Part shown: positions 45,338 to 52,827 of the stretch, piece after piece
Numbering within the stretch: position 1 is the stretch's first letter
Layout: every line of letters begins with the position of its first letter
NCBI GenBank assembly: GCA_016212925.1
Contig: JACRDF010000052.1
Span: 124,001 to 188,000 of the forward strand
Length of the DNA stretch: 64,000 nt
Source: Desulfomonile tiedjei
Lineage (GTDB): Bacteria; Desulfobacterota; Desulfomonilia; Desulfomonilales; Desulfomonilaceae
Reading direction: 5' to 3'
Notes under the pieces: model-generated
Seen by the model: the letters and a program-made list of their open reading frames with translations, nothing else
Told to the model about the DNA's origin: nothing
Databases searched by the model: none
Made by a program: the position numbers and the translations under genes

Positions 45338-46165
45338 ATGCCCGAAGGCGACATAGTAAGACGGAACGCGGCTATCACCGTGAGTTGGCGGGTTCATCTT
45401 TCCAGGTTTCTTTTTCGACTTGCAGGATGGATCCAGTCATTGCCCGTTTTTCTAATGCGCCCGAAAGACCTGATTGATTTCACCCGCACATCCTATTCCA
45501 GGCGTCATATCATTGAAGGGTGGAGTGAAAAGCAGTTTGTTGACTCGGGTCTTACGGCTGATGAAGTCCATCTGTTGGAAAAAATGCCCATTAAGAAGGG
45601 CCGGCTCCTCTTGTTAGGTTTAGGAGGCGGGCGAGACGCGATCCGTTTGGCGCAAGAAGGCTTCGATGTGACGGGGGTCGATTTCGTCCCGGAAATGCTA
45701 GCCCGGGCTCAGGCCAATGCCTGGGGCCACAATGTCGAAATTGGCGGCGTTGTCCAGGACATCTCCAATCTGGACGTTCCGCGGGATTCGTATGACGTCG
45801 TATGGTTCTCGACAGGGCTCTATTCCCAAATCCCGACGCGTTCCTTGCGGATTTCCCTATTGGAACGTGTTCGCAAGGCCCTCCGCTCTGATGGTTGTGT
45901 GGTCTGCCAATTCGATTTCAACCGATCCGGAGATTTTTCTTTATGGGGAAAACGGCTGCGGAAGTTTATCGCTGTTGTGACTCGCGGCAACCTGCAGTAT
46001 GAAGACGGAGATCATATACACGCGGGTTTCGAATTCGCTCATTCGTTCAGCAATGAAGAGGAACTCCGCTCAGAGTTCGAAGCTGCAGAGTTTTCCGTAC
46101 ACTACTTGAGCATTCGTGAGCCAATTTGTATGACCGGCTCAATATTGGTGAAGGGATCAATCTGA
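45338..46165 (+). CDS. Class I SAM-dependent methyltransferase of the cluster
   Basis: A 275-residue Rossmann methyltransferase. Motif I is LLLLGLGGGRDAIRLAQEG, motif II VTGVDF, and DVVWFSTGLYSQIP is motif IV-like. About 80 residues precede motif I, including a hydrophobic stretch (FLFRLAGWIQSLPVFL) that may contact the membrane. It lies 185 bp after precursor 2 and 3 bp before the PqqD gene, so it shares an operon with the tailoring and processing genes. Methylation of the peptide product is the natural guess; a small-molecule acceptor cannot be excluded. Confidence 0.8.
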   Translation: MPEGDIVRRNAAITVSWRVHLSRFLFRLAGWIQSLPVFLMRPKDLIDFTRTSYSRRHIIEGWSEKQFVDSGLTADEVHLLEKMPIKKGRLLLLGLGGGRDAIRLAQEGFDVTGVDFVPEMLARAQANAWGHNVEIGGVVQDISNLDVPRDSYDVVWFSTGLYSQIPTRSLRISLLERVRKALRSDGCVVCQFDFNRSGDFSLWGKRLRKFIAVVTRGNLQYEDGDHIHAGFEFAHSFSNEEELRSEFEAAEFSVHYLSIREPICMTGSILVKGSI

Positions 46166-46168
46166 GCA

Positions 46169-46468
46169 ATGGACGTCAATGTTTCTCTCGAAAAGATCTA
46201 CATTCCTTCAGAGGACATCGTTGCCCGCGAAATCGAGGGTGAAATCATCATCGTGCCCCTGGTCGCAGGAATCGGAGATGCGGACGACGAACTCTACACC
46301 TTAAATGAGACGGGGCAGGCTGTTTGGAAGCTCCTCGATGGCAAGAGAAGCTTGGGCGAAGTGGCCGCGGAGCTGGCAGAGGAATTTGAAGGGGGCGAAA
46401 TCGGTCAAGATGTGATTGGTTTTGTCGCTGAACTCCTTAAACGGAGGATTTTGGTTGAAGCTTCGTGA
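46169..46468 (+). CDS. PqqD-like RiPP leader-binding protein
   Basis: A 99-residue PqqD-type winged-helix protein: the beta strand region EDIVAREIEGEIIIVPL, then DDELYTLNETGQAVWKLLDG, the family hallmark (LNxTGxxVWxLL), and a C-terminal helix pair (EVAAELAEEFEGG). PqqD proteins hold the leader peptide and present the core to radical SAM or other enzymes. It follows the methyltransferase gene by 3 bp and overlaps the peptidase gene by 14 bp. The conserved LTVLVR leader strand of the two peptides is a plausible partner for its beta sheet (inference). Confidence 0.88.
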   Translation: MDVNVSLEKIYIPSEDIVAREIEGEIIIVPLVAGIGDADDELYTLNETGQAVWKLLDGKRSLGEVAAELAEEFEGGEIGQDVIGFVAELLKRRILVEAS

Positions 46469-46952
46469 AAATGACGAGCTTTTGCTTAGCGCTGCTGAAT
46501 TTGCGGGGCTCGTGCAGGCCGTGTTGGCAAAGGACCGCGCGTTTCGTTTTTGCGCGCGCGGGACAAGCATGACTCCATTCATTCGCGATGGTGATATCGT
46601 CACAATCGCTCCGATGGCAGGACTGGCCCCACGTATGGGCGAAGTCGTCGCCTTTTGCCGGTGGAAGAAGAAAGATTCAGGCCTGGTGATTCACCGGATT
46701 GTAGGCTGCGGCAGCAGCGGGTTCGCTGTCCAGGGTGATGGGAACGCCTGTACGCAGGAGTTTGTTGCTTCGGAAGAGGTCCTGGGCAGGGTAGTCAAGG
46801 TGGAGCGTGCCGGCCGCGCTGTTCGTTTTGGTTTGGGACCGGAACGACGGCTGTTGGCCTGGTTGAGCCGCGGCAGGCTCATATGGAAATTAGTGTGGCC
46901 GGTTTGGAGGCGATTGCCGCCGGTTTTTAAACAGCGAAACTCGTGTACCTAA
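46455..46952 (+). CDS. S24/S26-family peptidase of the cluster (Ser/His type)
   Basis: A 165-residue peptidase with GTSMTPFIRDGDIV (catalytic Ser in GTSM) and VIHRIVGCG, where His replaces the Lys of bacterial signal peptidase I, as in SipW/ER-type enzymes. No N-terminal membrane anchor is visible; a hydrophobic, Trp-rich C-terminus (LIWKLVWPVWRRL) may be one. The TTG at 46455 has GGAGG 7 bases upstream; an earlier ATG at 46416 lies within pqqD. The overlap with the pqqD gene couples the two. It is a good candidate for leader removal from the cluster's peptides. Confidence 0.75.
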   Translation: MKLRENDELLLSAAEFAGLVQAVLAKDRAFRFCARGTSMTPFIRDGDIVTIAPMAGLAPRMGEVVAFCRWKKKDSGLVIHRIVGCGSSGFAVQGDGNACTQEFVASEEVLGRVVKVERAGRAVRFGLGPERRLLAWLSRGRLIWKLVWPVWRRLPPVFKQRNSCT

Positions 46953-46983
46953 TCTTTCAGTAATTTCCTCCTGAACGCGGCCC

Positions 46984-48147
46984 ATGGAAAAAGCCTTCTC
47001 ACATTCCTTGGAAATCCAGCGACTTCCCCTGTGGGACGCCCTCAAGCAAAGAAGGGCCCCGCTGTCCTTCACCTTCGAAGTTACTGCACGCTGTAACAAC
47101 GACTGCGGACACTGCTATATAAACCTGCCTGCCGCTGATTCTCAAGCTAAGGCCGACGAACTGTCGTCGGAGGAAATCCTACGCATTGCAGAACAAGCTG
47201 TGGACATGGGAGCGCTGTGGTGCCTGCTTACAGGTGGAGAGCCGCTCCTGCGTCCCGATTTTCCAGAGATATATCTGAGCCTCAAGCGCAAAGGCCTACT
47301 GGTTAGCGTGTTTACCAACGCAACTGTCATCCGGCCAGAGCATATCCAACTCTTCAAGAGCTATCCTCCGCGGGACCTCGAAGTTACGGTCTACGGGGTC
47401 ACCGAAGCGACATATGATGCAGTTACCCGCCGCTCGGGGTCATTCGCCGCTTTCCAGCGCGGTTTGCAGCTCCTGCTGTCGAATGGCCTGCCGGTGAACC
47501 TGAAAACTATGGCTCTGCGCTCCAACTTGCACGAATTGCCGCAGATAGCGGAGTTCTGTCGTAGCCACACCAAGGGCTACTATCGCTTTGACCCACTGCT
47601 GCACTTGCGTTACGATCGCGACCCGCAACGCAACGCTCTCATTCGCCGCGAACGCTTGACCCCCGAGGAAATAGTCTTCCTGGAGAAAACAGACCCGGAA
47701 CGCTTCACGGCCATGCGGACGCACTGCGACGAATTTCTCGCTCCGGTAACCGGCCCCATCGGCGACGATCGCCTGTTCCACTGTGGGGCAGGAATCGGGG
47801 AGTTCGCTGTCAGTTACAAGGGAATCTTCCGGCTGTGCGAGTCACTGTGGGCGCCTGAAACCATCTATGACCTGCGCAAGGGCCCTCTCCGGCAAGCCTG
47901 GGACGATCTTGTGCCTCGCGTACGGGACCTGCGCTCACGACGGCCTGCCTTTCAGCAGACCTGTCACATATGTTCGATCATCGACTTGTGCCTTTCCTGC
48001 CCGGCCCACACTTACCTTGAAACCGGTGAGATGGATAAGGAGACGCCGTACTTTTGCGAGGTCGCCCGTGCCCGTGCCCGTATGCTCGAAGAATCAAAGG
48101 AGCACACAGGCGGCAGTTGCGGTAGCCAAAAGGCGAAAGGAAACTAG
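46984..48147 (+). CDS. Radical SAM/SPASM protein, third of the cluster
   Basis: A 387-residue protein with C37-NND-C41-GH-C44, LTGGEPLLRPDFPEIY and VFTNATVIRP. SPASM-like cysteines are in CHICSIIDLCLSCP. It is similar to the protein at 43243-44409 across its length (YINLP, EVTVYGVTEATYDAVTRRSG) and so is a paralogue. It is the last gene of the plus-strand cluster, 31 bp after the peptidase gene. The tail after residue 370 is polar and variable. Two paralogues for two precursor peptides suggests enzyme-peptide pairing, but this is inference. Confidence 0.85.
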   Translation: MEKAFSHSLEIQRLPLWDALKQRRAPLSFTFEVTARCNNDCGHCYINLPAADSQAKADELSSEEILRIAEQAVDMGALWCLLTGGEPLLRPDFPEIYLSLKRKGLLVSVFTNATVIRPEHIQLFKSYPPRDLEVTVYGVTEATYDAVTRRSGSFAAFQRGLQLLLSNGLPVNLKTMALRSNLHELPQIAEFCRSHTKGYYRFDPLLHLRYDRDPQRNALIRRERLTPEEIVFLEKTDPERFTAMRTHCDEFLAPVTGPIGDDRLFHCGAGIGEFAVSYKGIFRLCESLWAPETIYDLRKGPLRQAWDDLVPRVRDLRSRRPAFQQTCHICSIIDLCLSCPAHTYLETGEMDKETPYFCEVARARARMLEESKEHTGGSCGSQKAKGN

Positions 48148-48174
48148 AGGGGATTACGGCAAGGGTTCAGGTAG

Positions 48175-49065
48175 TTATTGTCCGGATCCTGGCAGGTCGC
48201 CTTGAACGAGATCTCGGGCGCCGGCGAGGGAATATCTATCTCCCAGTACGAGCAAGTCGTCGTCGATGTCCTCTCGCTTCTCCATATATGCCCTGTCGAA
48301 CGGGGTTCTTGCGTGCAGGCATCTCATATCTTTATTGAATACCGTCGTCAGGATTCCTTTTGCCCGGGTGAAAAAGTCGGCGTGATCGACCCTTTTCAAC
48401 CGGGCGTCCCACCCCACCAGCCTGATCCGATCGGTTCGAGCAATAAAGAAATTGGCCACCTTGTCGTACACCGGCAAGCCGCCGATTGAACTCCCTGCCG
48501 GCATTGTTGCCTCCGCGTCGGTGGGAAACAAGCCTTCCCGACTGTAATCAGCGGTTTCAAAGAAGGGCAGATCGACCACCTCACCACCCATTATATCGAT
48601 TCCGGGATGATGTTCCATGATCTCCAGTGACGTTTCAAGGCTTGTGTGCCTGTAGAAGACGAAGTCGTCGTCCAGGACCAGCACGTACTTCGTGGTAACG
48701 TGTCCCAACGCCTCGCTTCGGCCTGCGGATACCCCGCTGTCGTAAGGGAGCACTATCGTATGTGACTCGGGCAAGATCTTTGGATCGCGACTGTCATCCA
48801 CGACTATTACGCGAAGGTGGGGATATCTTCTCTCTATGCTCTTGAGGAGGCGACGCAACACCAGCGGCCTTTCAAAGGTCTTGACGATCGCGGTAAGATC
48901 GCCCACCGCGGCTTGGTGATGTTTTCCGCCAACCGGGTGCACTAAATCGAGCGCCTGCTCCAGAGCCAGTTCCAGCATGATCGTCAAATCGTAGAGCAGT
49001 TTTGCTGTCCTCGTGCGAAATCTGCCGCGCATGATCCATTGACGTGAGAGTGTTTTTAGGCCCAT
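48175..49065 (-). CDS. Glycosyltransferase family 2-type protein
   Basis: About 296 residues. The GT-A fold starts LTAIVKTFERPLVLRRLLKS, with VIVVDDSRDPKILP and the DxD in LVLDDDFVFYRHTS. VDHADFFTRAKG near the end recalls eukaryote-like beta-1,4-GalNAc transferases. I place the start at ATG 49065, preceded by GAGG; the frame continues to 49206. It is convergent with the RiPP-like cluster, 27 bp away, so it is not obviously part of it. It probably acts on a surface glycan. Confidence 0.75.
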   Translation of the reverse strand: MGLKTLSRQWIMRGRFRTRTAKLLYDLTIMLELALEQALDLVHPVGGKHHQAAVGDLTAIVKTFERPLVLRRLLKSIERRYPHLRVIVVDDSRDPKILPESHTIVLPYDSGVSAGRSEALGHVTTKYVLVLDDDFVFYRHTSLETSLEIMEHHPGIDIMGGEVVDLPFFETADYSREGLFPTDAEATMPAGSSIGGLPVYDKVANFFIARTDRIRLVGWDARLKRVDHADFFTRAKGILTTVFNKDMRCLHARTPFDRAYMEKREDIDDDLLVLGDRYSLAGARDLVQGDLPGSGQ

Positions 49066-49397
49066 CAGTCGCCTCGTGCTTGCTCGCCGGCGTCTCTTTG
49101 AAAACTGTGGTGTCTCCGGGAGTTGATGATGCCTGACCACAGGTACCGCGGTCAAGGGTAAAAGGGACAAACCCAGAGGCATCGCTTGTCCCACAACGAA
49201 GGGCACGAGCGATGCTGGATATTACGGATGCAAATCTCCCGGAAAGCTAGTAAGCTGTCTCGGAATTTTCAGGGAGAACCGTTTCAGACCAGCGAACCTG
49301 CAACGTTTCAAAGGTTCTCTCTGCCGTCGCCTCAGGGCTTCGCTCTACAGAGTGAACAATTCGGCCGCTCTCGGAGAGGCCGACATCGGGAGAATGG
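49066..49397. other. Divergent spacer
   Basis: This 330-bp stretch lies between the divergent glycosyltransferase and the unknown protein gene. No other gene or clear promoter boxes were found; a longer N-terminal extension of the glycosyltransferase (to 49206) remains possible. Confidence 0.4.
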
Positions 49398-50462
49398 ATG
49401 AGTTCGTCGCTTGGAGACTTGCTGGCACTTGTCGAGACCGATGTGCCGGAACGCCTGATTTCCGCTAATATGTTCTCAGCGCTGATGTCCATATGCCGTC
49501 TTCTGCCTATGGAGATCTCTTCAATGATCGGCTTTGAGGGCCGGTTGGCCGAGAAGTCCGGGGAGGTCGATCTCGCCCTCCGTGTGCCCGTGCCTCGAGG
49601 ATTAGAGATCCTAGCGGGAAACGTCCGGTCATGTCGGCTTCCGGCCTCGTTGTTCGGGGACGTCTCGTGGGAACGGATGCGTAGTCTAGCTCTCGATTGG
49701 CAGTCATGGCCCAAGGAGTTGCGTGAGGCCGTGGTGGCTGTGTGGCTGGGGTTCGACGCGGATCAATTCTCGGGTCCCGTGTGGAGCCCAGGCCTGTTCT
49801 ATATCAGAGTCGGCAAATCCGATAGCTCGCGGGAGTACTGCGGTCAGATCGCTCGGGCAGCTCACGCAATAGTGAAGAACCATCCGCTCCCCCGGGAGTT
49901 TGCGGTCGCGCTCGATACGTGCCTTAAAAGGCTGCCCGATCACGCTCTCGTCCGGTACGTGGGGATGGGGATCTCGCGGCCTACGGAAGCGATAAGAATA
50001 CTCTTGGCGGACTTGACCTCAGGCGACATGCTGGACTATCTCGGTTCAATCGGGTGGCCGGGGAATTTACGAGAGCTTGAGTCCTTCTTCCTCGACGTGG
50101 CTCCGTTCGTACACCAATTCACTCTCGGTATTGATATTTTGGACTCGGTGTGCCCAAAATTAGCCATCGAGTGGTACATTGGCGGAGAAGAGCGTTCCGC
50201 AGTGGATCGGTCCTGGCCGGATTTCCTCGACTTCATCACCGGCAAGGGTTGGTGCCTGCAGGGAAAATCCGAGGGCCTTTTGCAGTGGCCCGGACAGAAA
50301 TTATTCCAGGCCGGCAACGATCCTTGGCCGTGGGTTGTGGAAAGATTCCTCAATCACAGCAAGGTTAACTATGACCCGGTCTCCGGGGTGGAAGCAAAGG
50401 GTTATTTCGGCCTTTTGTGGCGACGCGCCTCGGAGGTGGTGACTTCTATCAAGGCGAGTTGA
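49398..50462 (+). CDS. Protein of unknown function, 354 residues
   Basis: I do not recognise a family. The sequence looks like a folded cytoplasmic protein without signal peptide or membrane segments. A striking middle part reads YVGMGISRPTEAIRILLADL followed by IGWPGNLRELESFFLDVAPF and then LGIDILDSVCPKLAIEWYI, a spacing of Arg/Pro, Gly-Trp-Pro-Gly and Asp-x-Leu motifs that could form an active site. GGGAG precedes the ATG. It lies downstream of the RiPP-like cluster in the same direction, 1.25 kb away, but a minus-strand gene separates them. Some uncharacterised proteins in peptide clusters look like this, but I cannot substantiate that. Confidence 0.6.
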   Translation: MSSSLGDLLALVETDVPERLISANMFSALMSICRLLPMEISSMIGFEGRLAEKSGEVDLALRVPVPRGLEILAGNVRSCRLPASLFGDVSWERMRSLALDWQSWPKELREAVVAVWLGFDADQFSGPVWSPGLFYIRVGKSDSSREYCGQIARAAHAIVKNHPLPREFAVALDTCLKRLPDHALVRYVGMGISRPTEAIRILLADLTSGDMLDYLGSIGWPGNLRELESFFLDVAPFVHQFTLGIDILDSVCPKLAIEWYIGGEERSAVDRSWPDFLDFITGKGWCLQGKSEGLLQWPGQKLFQAGNDPWPWVVERFLNHSKVNYDPVSGVEAKGYFGLLWRRASEVVTSIKAS

Positions 50463-50728
50463 AGATCGAGGAAGCCGACGAAGAGCCGCATCCAACGATT
50501 TCTTGAATACGCGGCTCGCCCATTGCATAATCTGCAAGAAGTTCTACGCGGGCCTGCCGTGGAATAGCCGCCGCTGCGGAATTCTTGAGCACCAAAGCAG
50601 CTGAAAAAGCCAGGCTGGAGCAGCTCAATATGCTCCCCGCGGAGAATCCCCGTTCACGGAGTCCATGAATAGACCATTTGGCCGGCTACCAGGAATATGC
50701 GCCCGGCTTTGCCAGGAGTCAGTTGAAT

Positions 50729-51919
50729 ATGCCCTCTCATTCTACACCACTTAATGAAATAGAGCGCCGAATTGCAGCTCTTCAGGCAGGCTTGAGTCAG
50801 AACGGCTTTGACGGTGCGCTAATCGTTCAGCGCGCGGACCTCTTTTATTTCTCCGGGACAGGTCAGGATGCGCATCTGTTTGTCCCGGTCGAAGGCCAGC
50901 CGCTGCTCATGGTGCGCAGAGACTTTGACCGGGCCCGCCAAGAATCGCCTCTCGAAGCGGTGTTGCCCGCAAGCAGCCTATCCGAATTAAGCAAACCGGT
51001 GCTTGCGTGTCTGCCTCGCGGAACAAAGGCCATAGGCATGGAGTTGGACGTACTTCCGGTCAACAATTATCGCTTGTACCGTGACCTTTTTCAGGAAGTG
51101 AAAATCGAGGACGTTTCTCCCCTGATCAAGGAAGTCCGTATGATCAAGTCGGAGTACGAACTGGAATTGATACGCCGGGCAGCCGAAATGAACGACGCGA
51201 TGTACAGGCACATCGGAGAAATACTCCGCGAGGGCATGACCGAAATAGAATTGGCGGGGATGCTCGAAGGCTTCTATAGAAAACTGGGACACCAGGGCTA
51301 CGTAAGGGTCAGAAGCTTTAATCAGGAAGTTTTCTACGGCCATGTCATGTCCGGAAGCAATTTGGCAGTACCAAGTTGTTCCGTGGGCCCCACCGGAGGA
51401 CCGGGCCCAAATGCGAGCCTACCGCAAGGAGCAGGATTCAAGAAGATAGCAAGACACGAGCCTGTTCAGGTTGATTACGTGGGCATGGTCGGCGGATACA
51501 TGATAGACCAGGCCAGGACGTTCTTTGTCGGGGAACCGCCTGAAAAGTTCCTGCGGATTCACTCCGAAGCGTTAGCAATTCAGAACGCGCTGGTCCAACA
51601 GGGAAGGCCTGGGACCAAGGCTGAAGAATTATATGACACGGCCCTCAGAATGGCCGCGGACGCGAATCTAACCCAAGGATTCATGGGGTATCCTCAGCCG
51701 GTGCCGTTCGTGGGGCACGGCATTGGCCTGGAACTGGATGAATTGCCTCTCGTGGGCAGAAAGTCACCCCACTTGCTGCAGCCGGGAATGGTGATAGCCC
51801 TGGAGCCGAAATTCATACTGCCTGGAGAAGGTCTGGCGGGGATTGAGAATTCCTTCGTCGTCACCGAAACAAACCTGGAGAAGCTTACGAGGTTTGACGA
51901 CGCAATTCAGGTGTTGTAA
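50729..51919 (+). CDS. M24-family metallopeptidase (Xaa-Pro aminopeptidase-like)
   Basis: A 396-residue pita-bread-fold peptidase. The N-terminal creatinase-like domain (GFDGALIVQRADLFYFSGTG) precedes the catalytic domain with the five metal ligands: Asp in VQVDYVGMV, Asp in GYMIDQARTF, His in VGHGIGLELDELP, Glu in IALEPKFILP and Glu in GIENSFVV. It should remove N-terminal residues next to proline, or act as a related prolidase. The ATG at 50729 has AGGAG upstream; an extra 17 codons are open before it. A possible role in degrading the cleaved leader is only speculation. Confidence 0.87.
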   Translation: MPSHSTPLNEIERRIAALQAGLSQNGFDGALIVQRADLFYFSGTGQDAHLFVPVEGQPLLMVRRDFDRARQESPLEAVLPASSLSELSKPVLACLPRGTKAIGMELDVLPVNNYRLYRDLFQEVKIEDVSPLIKEVRMIKSEYELELIRRAAEMNDAMYRHIGEILREGMTEIELAGMLEGFYRKLGHQGYVRVRSFNQEVFYGHVMSGSNLAVPSCSVGPTGGPGPNASLPQGAGFKKIARHEPVQVDYVGMVGGYMIDQARTFFVGEPPEKFLRIHSEALAIQNALVQQGRPGTKAEELYDTALRMAADANLTQGFMGYPQPVPFVGHGIGLELDELPLVGRKSPHLLQPGMVIALEPKFILPGEGLAGIENSFVVTETNLEKLTRFDDAIQVL

Positions 51920-52030
51920 TTTCGTGATAAACTGCACCCTGACCGGTTCCATCGTCAAAAAAGAATTTGACTGGCGCGGTGATTACGCTTACCCTCACAC
52001 TGGATCAACTTCAAAAGGGGAGGGGAAGCC

Positions 52031-52231
52031 GTGGAAACACAAAAGAACTGCTGGGAAGCCATCCAGTGCGGCCGTTCCAAGGAGTGCCCTGCTTATCCCA
52101 AATTCGGCCGGGATTGCTTCGCCGTGACCGGAACGGTCTGCCGCGGTGAAACGCAAGGATCCTTTGAGGAAAAAATTGGAAAGTGCAGGGCATGCGACTT
52201 TTACAAGGGATTAATGGATGCCCGCTTCTGA
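52031..52231 (+). CDS. Small Cys-rich two-CW-domain protein
   Basis: A 66-residue protein with eight cysteines: CWEAIQCGRSKECPAYP, CFAVTGTVCRGE and CRACDFYK. The Cys spacing and CW/CF elements match small two-CW-type proteins, which probably bind zinc or Fe-S. The function is unknown. A GTG start at 52031 has AGGGGAGGGG upstream. It stands alone after the peptidase gene. Confidence 0.7.
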   Translation: METQKNCWEAIQCGRSKECPAYPKFGRDCFAVTGTVCRGETQGSFEEKIGKCRACDFYKGLMDARF

Positions 52232-52544
52232 TGAAACGTTTCTCATGGTCTTTGCCAAGAAAGTTGATTTAGTTCAAGGTTAGCCTCGTGGAGAACCGGT
52301 GCGGTTCGACGTCCCTGTGGGGCCAGGCTACCGCCGCAAGGGTTTCGTTTGCGTACTGTCCGGCGTAAGGTGGGCCGGCTGCTGCCCATTCCCATGGGTC
52401 GCTTTTCGCAATCGGACATAGCTTCCCCCTATCGCTGTAAAACCTGAAATATTACCCGTCCCTTCTGAATCCTTTCCCTCGCCCGTGCACCTATATAATA
52501 GGATTGGAGCATAATGTCGTATTTTCGGCATAAGGGAGAGTACC
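52232..52544. other. Spacer without a gene
   Basis: Nothing beyond short low-complexity stretches was found in this 313-bp gap. Confidence 0.5.
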
Positions 52545-52760
52545 ATGGATAACGGTGTTATTTTTGGCATCGTGGCGTTTGCGCTGGCCGTGATAATGTT
52601 TGGCAGTGTTTTGATTTTCAGGCGCGGGCGTGGGGAAGCCGGCTCCTCGGTCGGCGGAGGCGGAAAAGAGTTTAAGGACTGTTACGATCTGTGCACGCAA
52701 GATTCAAGGCTGGCCTCCGAGGGATGCGCTACCATGTGCACCACCCAAGGTTCGCCATAG
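52545..52760 (+). CDS. Small membrane protein with Cys-rich tail
   Basis: A 71-residue protein with one N-terminal membrane helix (VIFGIVAFALAVIMFGSVLI) followed by RRGRG, so the C-terminus is probably cytoplasmic under the positive-inside rule. The soluble part is Gly-rich and then has four cysteines in CYDLC and GCATMC. GGGAGAG precedes the ATG. I recognise no family. The paired cysteines suggest metal binding or disulfides. Confidence 0.6.
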   Translation: MDNGVIFGIVAFALAVIMFGSVLIFRRGRGEAGSSVGGGGKEFKDCYDLCTQDSRLASEGCATMCTTQGSP

Positions 52761-52827
52761 GCCGTTGTCTTAGCGGAAACCTGGCTTTGACATCCTGCGG
52801 AAATAAAGGGCCGCGTCGAAACGGGGC

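Noticed and set aside
48175-49065. Glycosyltransferase next to the peptide cluster considered as part of it
   Set aside because: It is on the opposite strand and convergent with the last cluster gene, so no shared transcription is indicated.
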